NCBI RefSeq assembly: GCF_026672545.1 | Contig: NZ_JAPPRJ010000001.1 | Span: forward strand, 1,866,001-1,930,000 | Length of the DNA stretch: 64,000 bases | DNA from: Rhizobium sp. SL86 | Lineage (GTDB): Bacteria; Pseudomonadota; Alphaproteobacteria; Rhizobiales; Rhizobiaceae | Direction of reading: 5' to 3' | Part shown: piece by piece, positions 18,433-28,955 of the stretch | How positions within the stretch are numbered: position 1 is the stretch's first letter | Layout: every line of letters begins with the position of its first letter | Notes under the pieces: model-generated | The model's database searches: none | What the model was told of the DNA's origin: nothing | What the model saw: only the letters and a program-made list of their open reading frames with translations | Program-made: the position numbers and the translations under genes

Positions 18433-18921
18433 TCAGCGGCTGCCGCGGATCACGCAGACGCCGGCTTCGTATTCGCAGGCCTCGTGTGGCAGGAAGGCGT
18501 TGCTCGCCACGTCCTCGTCAACGGAGATGATCTTGGCGCTCGGGTTCAGGCGGTCGATATCCGGTACGCTGAGAAGCCCGCCTTCGCCGGCAAAAAAGAT
18601 GCCGTTTCCTTTGATGCGCACGGCCGAGATGCCACCCGAAAACGTGCCGACGCCGGGGATGACGGAGGGCAGGCCGTCGGTGCCGATCACCTGCTGGGCG
18701 CTCCTGAAGGATCTGTCGCGCCTCTCGTGGCGGTCTTGCGCCAATCTGTCGCGGGCATTGCCGCGCCAGTGGTGGTCCCGGCTGCGCCCGTCATGTGAGC
18801 GCCCATGCCATCCGCTGTCGCGGCCGGAGAAGACGTTGCGGTCGCCGGCCGCTGACATATCCGCGGCCAGTGCAAGAAGGAAGGCGGCTAACATGCCGGA
18901 TTTCAAAGCTTTCGCCATCAT
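18433..18921 (-). CDS. Secreted hypothetical protein with a His/Arg/Asp-rich segment
   Basis: A 162-residue protein with a likely signal peptide (positive MMAKALKSG, hydrophobic MLAAFLLALAADMSA, cleavage near AAG). Residues about 35-75 are rich in His, Arg, Asp, Ser and Gly (RSHDGRSRDHHWRGNARDR). The remainder, about 80-160, is compact and ends with two cysteines in CEYEAGVC. No family is recognised. GGAGG sits 6 bases before the ATG, and a CtrA-type box lies about 25 bases upstream. It converges on the methyltransferase gene with a 7-base gap. Confidence 0.7.
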   Translation of the reverse strand: MMAKALKSGMLAAFLLALAADMSAAGDRNVFSGRDSGWHGRSHDGRSRDHHWRGNARDRLAQDRHERRDRSFRSAQQVIGTDGLPSVIPGVGTFSGGISAVRIKGNGIFFAGEGGLLSVPDIDRLNPSAKIISVDEDVASNAFLPHEACEYEAGVCVIRGSR

Positions 18922-18945
18922 GGCGGGCCTCCGGGTTCGCAGTGG

Positions 18946-18961
18946 TTAACCAAGCGTTAAC
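18946..18961. promoter_or_regulatory. Candidate CtrA-binding box (TTAA-N7-TTAAC)
   Basis: TTAA at 18946-18949, seven bases, TTAAC at 18957-18961, an exact match to the CtrA consensus. It shares its last ten bases (AAGCGTTAAC) with the box at 5208-5223. It lies 25 bases upstream of the secreted protein gene, where binding would overlap a core promoter. Confidence 0.45.
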
Positions 18962-19144
18962 ACACAATCTTCCCGTTTGCTCCTAAACTGGTGAAAAACT
19001 GATAGATTTTATCGGAAGATGGTTAAGGCGGGGCGTGTTAGGTGTCTGGTTGATCGGGCAGAACAGACCACAATCGATTAAATTTAAAATCCTTCTGAAA
19101 TCGGCTTGTGATCTGCCAATCCGATGGGTAAATCACCCGATGAT

Positions 19145-19176
19145 GCAATGCACATCTTGACGGCATCGTGCATTGC
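19145..19176 (+). other. Hairpin in the probable sdhC leader
   Basis: A 9-base perfect inverted repeat, GCAATGCAC (19145-19153) and GTGCATTGC (19168-19176), with a 14-base loop, 47 bases before the sdhC start. It could structure the leader or be an operator; no T-run follows. Confidence 0.35.
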
Positions 19177-19222
19177 CGGACGCGCTCCCGCGTGAATGCG
19201 CACCGAACGCCGCGAGGATATG

Positions 19223-19615
19223 ATGGCGAATATGACAAAAAATCGGCCTCTGTCGCCGCACCTTCAAATTTATCGTTTCGTCCCCACCATGGCCATGTCG
19301 ATCGTCCACCGCATTACCGGCGGTGCGCTGTATTTCGGCACCGTGCTTGTCGCTGCCTGGCTCATTGCCGCAGCTTCCGGTGAGGAAGCCTTCAACACGG
19401 TGAACTGGTTGTTCGGTTCCATCGTAGGACAGATCATCCTGTTCGGTTACACCTGGGCGCTGCTGCATCACCTGGTTGGTGGTCTGAGGCACATCATGTG
19501 GGACCTCGGTTATGGTTTCGAGAAGGAATTCTCGACCATGCTCGCCAAGGCCAGCCTGGTTGCTTCCATCGCGCTCACCGTCCTTGTGTGGGCGGTGGTG
19601 CTGATCGTTCGGTAA
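19223..19615 (+). CDS. sdhC: Succinate dehydrogenase cytochrome b556 subunit
   Basis: A 130-residue membrane anchor of complex II with three hydrophobic segments. It carries the family signature RPLSPHLQIY at the N-terminus, SIVHRITGG with the quinone-site Ser/Arg region, and the heme-ligand histidine region LLHHLVGGLRHIMWD. SdhC and SdhD bind heme b and ubiquinone. Of several in-frame ATGs (19196, 19220, 19223) the last has GAGG at a 5-base spacing and gives the usual MAN-x-T start. First gene of the sdh operon. Confidence 0.95.
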   Translation: MANMTKNRPLSPHLQIYRFVPTMAMSIVHRITGGALYFGTVLVAAWLIAAASGEEAFNTVNWLFGSIVGQIILFGYTWALLHHLVGGLRHIMWDLGYGFEKEFSTMLAKASLVASIALTVLVWAVVLIVR

Positions 19616-19626
19616 GGAGACAAGCG

Positions 19627-20007
19627 ATGGACATGCGCACACCCCTCGGCAAGGTTCGTGGTCTTGGTTCGGCCAAGAGCGGCACCGAGCATTTCTGGAA
19701 GGTCCGGACGACGTCGATCGCCCTGGTTCCCCTTCTTCTGTTCTATGTGGTCTTTCTGGTCATGTATGCCGGAAAACCCTATGCCGACGTGATCTCGGCA
19801 CTCTCCAACCCGTTCGTCGCGACCATCAACGCGCTGACGATCATCGCCAGCATCGTGCACATGAAGCTCGGCATGGAAGAGATCATCCAGGATTACATCC
19901 ATTCCGAAGTGATGAAGCTGACGCTTCTCATGCTCAATTCCTTCTTTTCGCTTCTGGTCGGCGGGCTCTGTCTCTTCGCCGCCTTGAAGATCGCATTCGC
20001 AGGATAA
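19627..20007 (+). CDS. sdhD: Succinate dehydrogenase membrane anchor subunit
   Basis: A 126-residue protein with three membrane segments. The N-terminal MRTPLGKVRGLGSAKSGTEHFW is highly typical of alphaproteobacterial SdhD. HMKLGMEEIIQDYIHSE carries the heme and quinone-site residues at the end of segment 2. It lies 11 bases after sdhC and 6 bases before sdhA, with AAGGAGA ahead of the ATG. Confidence 0.95.
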   Translation: MDMRTPLGKVRGLGSAKSGTEHFWKVRTTSIALVPLLLFYVVFLVMYAGKPYADVISALSNPFVATINALTIIASIVHMKLGMEEIIQDYIHSEVMKLTLLMLNSFFSLLVGGLCLFAALKIAFAG

Positions 20008-20013
20008 CCCTCC

Positions 20014-21855
20014 ATGGCATCGATCACCCCCATTGCGCAGACCGGCAAGGCCTATACCTATGTCGACCACTCCTATGACGTCATCGTCGTAGGCGCCGGC
20101 GGCGCCGGTCTTCGCGCGACCCTCGGCATGGCCGAGCAGGGCTTCAAGACGGCCTGCATCACCAAGGTCTTCCCCACCCGTTCCCACACGGTCGCAGCCC
20201 AGGGCGGCATTGCGGCCTCGCTGCAGAACATGACGCCGGACAGCTGGCAGTGGCACCTTTACGATACCGTGAAGGGCTCCGACTGGCTGGGCGACGTGGA
20301 CGCCATGCAGTACATGGTCATGGAAGCGCCGAAGGCGGTCTATGAGCTGGAACATTACGGCGTGCCTTTCTCCCGTAACGAAGAGGGCAAGATCTACCAG
20401 CGGCCGTTCGGCGGCCACATGCAGAATTTCGGCGCCGGCCCGCCGGTGCAGCGCACCTGCGCGGCAGCGGACCGTACCGGTCACGCCATCCTGCACACGC
20501 TTTACGGCCAGTCGCTGAAGAACAACGCCGAATTCTTCATCGAATACTTCGCCATCGACCTCATCATGTCGGATGATGGCCGCTGCACGGGCGTCGTCGC
20601 CTGGAACCTCGACGACGGCACCATCCATCGTTTCGCCGCCAAGATGGTGGTGCTGGCGACGGGTGGTTATGGCCGCGCCTATTTCTCCGCAACGTCCGCC
20701 CATACCTGCACCGGCGACGGTGGCGGCATGGTGGCCCGTGCCGGCCTTCCGCTGCAGGACATGGAATTCGTCCAGTTCCACCCGACCGGCATCTACGGTT
20801 CGGGCTGCCTCATCACCGAAGGCGCACGCGGCGAAGGCGGTTATCTCGTCAATTCCGAAGGCGAACGTTTCATGGAACGTTACGCCCCGTCGGCGAAGGA
20901 CCTTGCCTCGCGTGACGTTGTCTCGCGCTGCATGACGCTGGAAATCCGTGAAGGCCGTGGCGTCGGCAAGAACAAGGACCACATCTTCCTGCACCTCGAT
21001 CACCTGGATCCCGCCGTTCTGCACGAACGCCTGCCGGGCATTTCGGAAAGCGCGAAGATCTTTGCCGGCGTCGATGTGACCCGCGAACCGATCCCGGTTC
21101 TGCCGACCGTTCACTACAACATGGGCGGCATTCCGACCAACTACTGGGGCGAAGTGCTGAATGCCGACAGCGCCAATCCGGAACGGCTTCTGCCGGGCCT
21201 GATGGCCGTTGGTGAAGCCGGCTGCGCTTCGGTGCACGGCGCCAACCGCCTCGGCTCCAACTCGCTGATCGACCTCGTGGTCTTCGGTCGTGCCGCCGCC
21301 ATCCGCGCCGGCCAGGTCATCGACCGCGTGTCGCCGGTGCCGGCGCTTAACACCGCTGCCTGCGACAAGATCATGGACCGCTTCGACGGACTGCGTCATG
21401 CCTCCGGCGGCACGCCGACGGCCGTGCTGCGCGACAAGATGCAGCGCGCCATGCAGGAAGATGCGGCCGTGTTCCGCACGCAGGAATCGCTGGAAAGCGG
21501 TTGCCAGCGCCTGTCGTCGATCTGGAGCGAGATGAAGGACATCAAGGTCACCGACCGGTCGATGATCTGGAACTCGGATCTCGTGGAAACCCTCGAACTG
21601 CAGAACCTGATGGCCAACGCCATCACCACGGTCTACAGCGCCGAGGCCCGTAAGGAGAGCCGTGGTGCACACGCCCGCGAGGACTACAAGGATGGTCCGA
21701 TGGGCGGCCGCGACGACGAAAACTGGCGCAAGCATACGCTGGCCTGGGTCGGCGACAACGGCGACGTGACGCTCGACTACCGCCCGGTCCACACCGATCT
21801 GATCGCTGACGGCATTGATCCGGTGAAGATCGAACCGAAGGCACGCGTGTACTGA
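20014..21855 (+). CDS. sdhA: Succinate dehydrogenase flavoprotein subunit
   Basis: A 613-residue catalytic subunit that oxidises succinate to fumarate. The FAD Rossmann motif is [16 protein letters not shown] near residue 24. The covalent FAD histidine is in [12 protein letters not shown]. Substrate-site segments include [17 protein letters not shown] and the C-terminal [10 protein letters not shown]. Length and ends are normal for the family. The glycosyltransferase gene, not sdhB, starts 2 bases after its stop. Confidence 0.98.
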   Translation: MASITPIAQTGKAYTYVDHSYDVIVVGAGGAGLRATLGMAEQGFKTACITKVFPTRSHTVAAQGGIAASLQNMTPDSWQWHLYDTVKGSDWLGDVDAMQYMVMEAPKAVYELEHYGVPFSRNEEGKIYQRPFGGHMQNFGAGPPVQRTCAAADRTGHAILHTLYGQSLKNNAEFFIEYFAIDLIMSDDGRCTGVVAWNLDDGTIHRFAAKMVVLATGGYGRAYFSATSAHTCTGDGGGMVARAGLPLQDMEFVQFHPTGIYGSGCLITEGARGEGGYLVNSEGERFMERYAPSAKDLASRDVVSRCMTLEIREGRGVGKNKDHIFLHLDHLDPAVLHERLPGISESAKIFAGVDVTREPIPVLPTVHYNMGGIPTNYWGEVLNADSANPERLLPGLMAVGEAGCASVHGANRLGSNSLIDLVVFGRAAAIRAGQVIDRVSPVPALNTAACDKIMDRFDGLRHASGGTPTAVLRDKMQRAMQEDAAVFRTQESLESGCQRLSSIWSEMKDIKVTDRSMIWNSDLVETLELQNLMANAITTVYSAEARKESRGAHAREDYKDGPMGGRDDENWRKHTLAWVGDNGDVTLDYRPVHTDLIADGIDPVKIEPKARVY

Positions 21856-21857
21856 CG

Positions 21858-22781
21858 ATGAACATGGCGGCCTCCCATATCGATGCGAAGACGATCGCTC
21901 CCGGGGGGAGGCCGCTTGGCCTGTTTGCCATCAATCTCGACCGTTCGCCGGACCGGTGGGCCGAGATCGAGCGCGGTTTCGGTAACCTGCCCTGGCCGGT
22001 CACCCGTGTGAAGGCCGTCGATGCCCGCAAGGATGCGCAAGAGGTGCTGGCCGTTCGCGGCACGGCGCTTCAAATGCCGCCGCAGGCACTCGGATGGAAC
22101 GCACACCGTAACCGGTTGTTCATGTTGACGGAGGAGGCTTGCCTTGCCGGTCACGTGATGGCCTGGCGGCAGTTCCTGGCATCGGATTTCGAGCATGCGA
22201 TCATTCTCGAGGACGATGCCGTGCCGCTCGCCGGCTTCGCAACGGTGGTGACCGATCTTCTCGGCAAGGGTTTCGATGCGGATGTCGTCAAGCTGGAAGG
22301 CATCTACCGAGCAGGCGGCCGAAAGGTTTTGCCGCTGGGTGCCGTCGGTGATCGTCGTCTGGTGCGTTCGCTGCGCCCGGTCTCGGGGGCTGCGGCCTAT
22401 CTGATCACGCGCAAGGCGGCACAACGCCTGCTGGAGCGGATCGGAACGGTGCTGATCCCGGCGGATGATTTCCTCTGGGCGCCGTCGTGGCACGGCCTGA
22501 AGGTCGCGGATGTCGCGCCCTTCGTGGTCATGCAGTCCGGGGCGGCGAGCGTGATCGCCACCGGGCGGTCGGCAAAACAGGCGGCGCGCAAGCCGTTCCT
22601 GCGCGGCCTTTCGACCGCCGTTCGTCGCGGCGTCGAGCGTGTCGCGCTCCTCTGGTCCGCCTGCGAAGGCCGACCTCACAGACTGTTGAATCCAACCATG
22701 GCGCCGTGGGTGCCGGATGATTATAACCTAGGAAACAGAACGGCGGTGACCGCCGAGGATCAAAGGTCCAGCAATGGTTGA
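21858..22781 (+). CDS. Glycosyltransferase family 25 (LPS-type) protein inside the sdh operon
   Basis: A 307-residue GT25-like protein. [12 protein letters not shown] (residues 23-34) is the usual opening motif, and [17 protein letters not shown] matches the GxxGCxxSHxxxW region. [10 protein letters not shown] (residues 115-124) carries the acidic metal-binding motif, and ADDFLW lies near the end. Such enzymes add sugars to lipooligosaccharide. The gene is fitted tightly between sdhA (2-base gap) and sdhB (8-base overlap), so it must be co-transcribed with complex II. Codon use looks like its neighbours. The acceptor is unknown. Confidence 0.85.
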   Translation: MNMAASHIDAKTIAPGGRPLGLFAINLDRSPDRWAEIERGFGNLPWPVTRVKAVDARKDAQEVLAVRGTALQMPPQALGWNAHRNRLFMLTEEACLAGHVMAWRQFLASDFEHAIILEDDAVPLAGFATVVTDLLGKGFDADVVKLEGIYRAGGRKVLPLGAVGDRRLVRSLRPVSGAAAYLITRKAAQRLLERIGTVLIPADDFLWAPSWHGLKVADVAPFVVMQSGAASVIATGRSAKQAARKPFLRGLSTAVRRGVERVALLWSACEGRPHRLLNPTMAPWVPDDYNLGNRTAVTAEDQRSSNG

Positions 22782-23553
22782 ACTTGCTCTCCCGAAAAAT
22801 TCCCAGATGACCGAAGGCAAGACCTGGCCGAAGCCGGCCGGGGCGAAGAACCTTCGCGAATTCCGCATCTATCGCTGGAATCCGGATGACGGCCAGAACC
22901 CGCGCATCGATACCTATTACGTCGATATCGACGATTGCGGTCCGATGGTGCTGGATGGTCTCCTCTACATCAAGAACAACATCGACCCGACGCTGACGCT
23001 GCGCCGTTCCTGCCGCGAAGGCATCTGCGGTTCCTGCGCGATGAACATCGACGGCGCCAACACGCTCGCCTGCACCAAGGGCATGGACGACGTGAAGGGC
23101 ACGGTGAAGATCTATCCGCTGCCGCACATGCCGGTGGTAAAGGATCTCGTGCCGGATCTGACCAATTTCTACGCCCAGCATCGCTCGATCGAACCCTGGC
23201 TGAAGACTGTTTCCCCGACGCCGGCCAAGGAATGGAAACAGAGCCACGACGACCGCCAGAAGCTCGACGGCCTCTACGAGTGCATTCTGTGCGCCTGCTG
23301 CTCGACCTCCTGTCCGAGCTATTGGTGGAACGGCGACCGTTATCTCGGCCCGGCTGTTCTGCTGCAGGCCTATCGTTGGCTGATCGATAGCCGCGACGAG
23401 GCCAAGGGCGAGCGTCTGGACAATCTGGAAGATCCCTTCCGCCTCTATCGCTGCCACACCATCATGAACTGTGCGCAAACCTGTCCGAAGGGTCTGAACC
23501 CGGCCAAGGCAATTGCCGAAATCAAGAAGATGATGGTCGAGCGTCGCGTCTGA
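22774..23553 (+). CDS. sdhB: Succinate dehydrogenase iron-sulfur subunit
   Basis: A 259-residue electron-transfer subunit. The [2Fe-2S] motif is [14 protein letters not shown]. The [4Fe-4S] motif is [17 protein letters not shown], with Trp at the quinone site, and the [3Fe-4S] cysteines lie in [21 protein letters not shown]. It passes electrons from the flavin of SdhA to ubiquinone. The ATG at 22774 lies inside the last codons of the glycosyltransferase gene, implying translational coupling. Confidence 0.98.
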   Translation: MVELALPKNSQMTEGKTWPKPAGAKNLREFRIYRWNPDDGQNPRIDTYYVDIDDCGPMVLDGLLYIKNNIDPTLTLRRSCREGICGSCAMNIDGANTLACTKGMDDVKGTVKIYPLPHMPVVKDLVPDLTNFYAQHRSIEPWLKTVSPTPAKEWKQSHDDRQKLDGLYECILCACCSTSCPSYWWNGDRYLGPAVLLQAYRWLIDSRDEAKGERLDNLEDPFRLYRCHTIMNCAQTCPKGLNPAKAIAEIKKMMVERRV

Positions 23554-23581
23554 CGTGTGACCTGAAATGGCCTTGACCTCG

Positions 23582-23602
23582 CGCAGATGTGTTCCATCTG
23601 CG
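23582..23602 (+). other. Hairpin downstream of sdhB
   Basis: A perfect 8-base-pair stem CGCAGATG / CATCTGCG with loop TGTTC, 29 bases after the sdhB stop. There is no T-run, so it may protect the sdh mRNA 3' end or act as a Rho-dependent end structure. It is flanked by near-repeats of GAAATGGCCTTGA / GGCCTTGAAATGG. Confidence 0.4.
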
Positions 23603-23724
23603 TGAGAACGGCCTTGAAATGGAGCGGGTTCCGTTTCAGTGGCTTGATTTGGCACGACCTTTGACGGTAATTCTGGAACACACGTCAGCGTCGTGCGGGC
23701 AGCGCGCATAGTGGGAGCTTGGTG

Positions 23725-24261
23725 ATGCAATTCAGATATGTGGTGGCCGGCGTAGTGGTCGCGATTTCCTTGGCCGGTTGCCAGCGTACCTCGTACAATC
23801 CCTATTCCGATCTGCCGTCTCCTGCACCGCTGCAGGCCCAGCCGGTGCCGAGCGTGCAGTCCGGGGCGCTGCCGCCTCCGGGCGCTGCCGATCCGTCGCA
23901 GTTCCCCGCCGCTCCGACGACCGGAAACACTGCCGTCGCATCCCTGCCGCCCGGTTCCTCGGATGCTCCGCCGACGGCACTTGATGTGACGAAGGAATCG
24001 ATGGTCGGCAACTGGCGTGTGTCGAACGGCGGCACCACCTGCGACATGTTCCTGACGCTGACCAATCTCGGCAGCGGTTCGCGTGGCGGTACGCGCGGCT
24101 GCGCCGGCGACCTGACGGCCATGGGCTCCTGGGAAGTCAACGGCAAGACCGTGCTCTTTAAGAACCGCAATGGCGACATCATCGGCCGCGTCTACAAGAG
24201 CGCCGATACCCGCTTCGACGGAACCACCAATTCCGGCCAGCCGATCAGCCTGTCACGCTAA
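23725..24261 (+). CDS. Outer-membrane lipoprotein, Omp19 / protease-inhibitor (Inh) family
   Basis: A 178-residue lipoprotein: signal [19 protein letters not shown] with the lipobox cysteine at residue 19. A Pro/Ala/Gln-rich linker (about 25-85) is followed by a beta-rich domain of about 90 residues ([20 protein letters not shown] ... [21 protein letters not shown]) with the paired cysteines of AprI/Inh-type inhibitors. This is the layout of Brucella Omp19 and its rhizobial relatives, which inhibit proteases. The ATG at 23725 has GGGAG 7 bases upstream; TTG and GTG codons just before it are less likely. Confidence 0.85.
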   Translation: MQFRYVVAGVVVAISLAGCQRTSYNPYSDLPSPAPLQAQPVPSVQSGALPPPGAADPSQFPAAPTTGNTAVASLPPGSSDAPPTALDVTKESMVGNWRVSNGGTTCDMFLTLTNLGSGSRGGTRGCAGDLTAMGSWEVNGKTVLFKNRNGDIIGRVYKSADTRFDGTTNSGQPISLSR

Positions 24262-24298
24262 GGGCGCCCGTCCCGCGTCCGGCGCATAGGACCGCCCC

Positions 24299-25465
24299 AT
24301 GGCGAAACTCCCCGATTACAACAACAGTGTCAGCGACGAACTGACGTCGCTGACGGCTGCCGGTACGCTGCAGCTCGACCAGGCGCAGATGGCGGTGGCT
24401 GCCAAGCTCGATCATGTTCTCTCGCAACTGCGCAGCCGCGGGCCGGCCAAAAAGACCAGCGCGCTCGGCTGGCTGTTCGCCAAGAACAGCAAGCGATCCT
24501 CCGAGACGATCCGTGGTCTCTATGTCTACGGATCGGTCGGGCGCGGCAAGACCATGCTGATGGACATGTTCTTTGCCAAAGCAACCGTGGCGAAGAAGCG
24601 TCGTTGCCATTTTCACGAATTCATGGCGGATGTGCATGCGCGCATCCATGCGCATCGGCAGAAGCTGAAGGCCGGCGAAACGAAGCAGGCCGATCCCGTT
24701 CCGCCGGTCGCGGCGGATCTCTTCGCGCAAGCGGAACTGCTCTGCTTCGACGAGTTTTCCGTCACCGATATCGCCGATGCGATGATCCTCGGCCGACTGT
24801 TCACCGAGCTTTTTTCGCTCGGCTGCGTGCTCGTCACCACCTCCAACGTCGCGCCGAACGATCTTTACCGCGACGGGCTGAACCGCGGGCTCTTCCTGCC
24901 GTTCATCGAACTGCTCAAGCAGTATGTGGACATTACCTCGCTCGATTCCCCCACCGATTACCGGATGGAGAAGACGGCAAGCCTGCCCGTTTACGTGACG
25001 CCGCTCGGCGGGCAGAGCGAGATCGCCATGGAGAACGCCTGGCATCAGGTGACCGGCGGCGCCAAGGCTCAGCCGACAGAAATTCCCCGCAAGGGCCGGG
25101 TCATCAAGGTTCCATGTGCGGCAGGTCGGGCGGCGCGCTTCAGTTTTGCGGATCTCTGCGAAAACCCGCTCGGCGCCTCCGACTACCTGGAGATCGCCGC
25201 AAGGTTCGACGTGGTCTTCGTTGAGGGCGTGCCGCAGCTCGGGCCAGATAAGCGCAACCAGACGAAACGGTTCATCAACCTCGTCGATGCACTTTACGAC
25301 AAGACCGTGCGGCTTTTCGTGTCGGCGGCGACGGCGCCTGACGCACTGCTGACAGAAAGGCGTGGTACCGAGGGCTTCGAGTTCGATCGGACGATTTCCC
25401 GCCTGTTTGAAATGCGCAGCCCCGACTATCTTGCGCTGCATCATGAAAAACGCAGCGGAAGTTAA
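24299..25465 (+). CDS. zapE: Cell division ATPase ZapE (AFG1-like)
   Basis: A 388-residue AFG1/ZapE family P-loop ATPase. Walker A GSVGRGKT is at residues 78-85, Walker B LLCFDEF at about 147-153, and VTTSNVAPNDLYRDGLNR and RFINLVDALYDKTVRLFVSA are conserved later blocks. ZapE associates with FtsZ during constriction; mitochondrial Afg1 handles respiratory chain proteins. The gene lies 37 bases after the lipoprotein gene and just before mdh, a conserved rhizobial position. Confidence 0.95.
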   Translation: MAKLPDYNNSVSDELTSLTAAGTLQLDQAQMAVAAKLDHVLSQLRSRGPAKKTSALGWLFAKNSKRSSETIRGLYVYGSVGRGKTMLMDMFFAKATVAKKRRCHFHEFMADVHARIHAHRQKLKAGETKQADPVPPVAADLFAQAELLCFDEFSVTDIADAMILGRLFTELFSLGCVLVTTSNVAPNDLYRDGLNRGLFLPFIELLKQYVDITSLDSPTDYRMEKTASLPVYVTPLGGQSEIAMENAWHQVTGGAKAQPTEIPRKGRVIKVPCAAGRAARFSFADLCENPLGASDYLEIAARFDVVFVEGVPQLGPDKRNQTKRFINLVDALYDKTVRLFVSAATAPDALLTERRGTEGFEFDRTISRLFEMRSPDYLALHHEKRSGS

Positions 25466-25480
25466 CAATTTTCTGACACA

Positions 25481-25504
25481 AATTCTTACGTTTACGTAAG
25501 AATT
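25481..25504. other. Perfect AT-rich palindrome between zapE and mdh
   Basis: AATTCTTACG (25481-25490), four bases TTTA, CGTAAGAATT (25495-25504). On the plus strand the right arm runs into TTAT, so it could work as a weak zapE terminator. Equally, such a symmetric site 137 bases before mdh could be an operator for the TCA operon. Confidence 0.5.
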
Positions 25505-25523
25505 TTATGATCTAACCGTTTGA

Positions 25524-26603
<1,080 letters not shown>

Positions 26604-26637
26604 TCGCCTCCAAGGCCAAAGATCCAAGGATCAGACG

Positions 26638-27831
<1,194 letters not shown>

Positions 27832-27851
27832 TCGGAAGGACCGGAACGACA

Positions 27852-28754
27852 ATGTCCATTCTCGTAAACAAGAATACCAAGGTCCTCGTGCAGGGCCTGA
27901 CCGGCAAGACCGGCACCTTCCACACCGAACAGGCGCTCGCCTATTACGGCACGCAGATGGTCGGCGGCATCCACCCGAAGAAGGGCGGCGAAAACTGGAC
28001 CGGCTCCAAGGGCGAGACCCTGCCGATCTTCGCAACCGTTGCCGAAGCCAAGGAAAAGACCGGTGCGGATGCATCCGTGATCTACGTTCCGCCGGCAGGT
28101 GCTGCGGATGCGATCATCGAAGCGATCGACGCCGAGATCCCGTTCATCACCTGCATCACCGAGGGTATCCCGGTCATGGACATGGTGCGCGTCAAGGCGA
28201 AGCTCGACAAGTCGAAGTCGCGCCTGCTCGGCCCCAACTGCCCGGGCATCCTGACGCCGGAAGAATGCAAGATCGGCATCATGCCGGGCTCCATCTTCCG
28301 CAAGGGTTCGGTCGGTATCGTGTCCCGCTCGGGAACCCTGACCTATGAAGCCGTGTTCCAGACCTCGAACGAAGGTCTTGGCCAGACGACGGCTGTCGGT
28401 ATCGGCGGCGACCCGGTCAAGGGCACCGAGTTCATCGACGTCTTGGAAATGTTCCTGGCCGACGAAGCCACCCAGTCGATTATCATGATCGGCGAAATCG
28501 GCGGTTCGGCGGAAGAAGATGCGGCGCAGTTCCTCATCGACGAAGCCAAGAAGGGCCGCAAGAAGCCGATGGCCGGCTTCATCGCAGGCCGTACCGCTCC
28601 GAAGGGGCGCACCATGGGCCATGCCGGCGCTGTTGTTTCCGGCGGCAAGGGTGATGCGGAATCGAAGATCGCGGCCATGGAAGCGGCCGGTATCAAGGTT
28701 TCGCCGTCCCCGGCACGTCTCGGCAAGACGCTGGTTGAAGTCCTGAAGGGCTGA
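27852..28754 (+). CDS. sucD: Succinyl-CoA synthetase alpha subunit
   Basis: A 300-residue CoA-binding subunit. The phosphorylated histidine is in [32 protein letters not shown] and [20 protein letters not shown] are the family signatures. Length and both ends match SucD. It follows sucC in the same operon; sucA starts about 200 bases downstream after a hairpin. Confidence 0.98.
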   Translation: MSILVNKNTKVLVQGLTGKTGTFHTEQALAYYGTQMVGGIHPKKGGENWTGSKGETLPIFATVAEAKEKTGADASVIYVPPAGAADAIIEAIDAEIPFITCITEGIPVMDMVRVKAKLDKSKSRLLGPNCPGILTPEECKIGIMPGSIFRKGSVGIVSRSGTLTYEAVFQTSNEGLGQTTAVGIGGDPVKGTEFIDVLEMFLADEATQSIIMIGEIGGSAEEDAAQFLIDEAKKGRKKPMAGFIAGRTAPKGRTMGHAGAVVSGGKGDAESKIAAMEAAGIKVSPSPARLGKTLVEVLKG

Positions 28755-28798
28755 TGCCACATAAGAGGCGCTAATTCATAAGCGCTAATTAAACTTTT

Positions 28799-28829
28799 GG
28801 CAGGCGAATCATTCGATGGTTCGCCTGCC
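28799..28829 (+). other. Strong hairpin in the sucD-sucA gap
   Basis: Perfect 10-base-pair stem GGCAGGCGAA (28799-28808) / TTCGCCTGCC (28820-28829) with an 11-base loop. There is no T-run after it. It lies between sucD and sucA and may act in mRNA processing or stabilisation within the operon. Just upstream GCGCTAATT is repeated directly (28769-28777 and 28783-28791). Confidence 0.55.
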
Positions 28830-28955
28830 TTAGCCGCACCAGAGACACGTCGTATTCTGGCCGTGGTTCAAGCATGACAAGCGATGGTCGGCGCTTTCCA
28901 AGATCCGGCCCCAAAGATTACGTCAGGAGGCGGGCGCCACGTCCGCGTAAGCACC

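Larger units (their letters stand above)
18922..19222. other. 301-base intergenic region between the secreted protein gene and sdhC
   Basis: This divergent region holds a CtrA-type box near the left gene, an AT-rich stretch (about 19070-19090) and a hairpin in the probable sdhC leader. I see no open reading frame with coding character and no confident -35/-10 pair. Confidence 0.5.

Noticed and set aside
23650..23665. Possible sigma-54 promoter (TGGCACG-N4-TTGA) before the lipoprotein gene
   Set aside because: The essential GC at -12 is GA here, so the match fails at the most conserved position.
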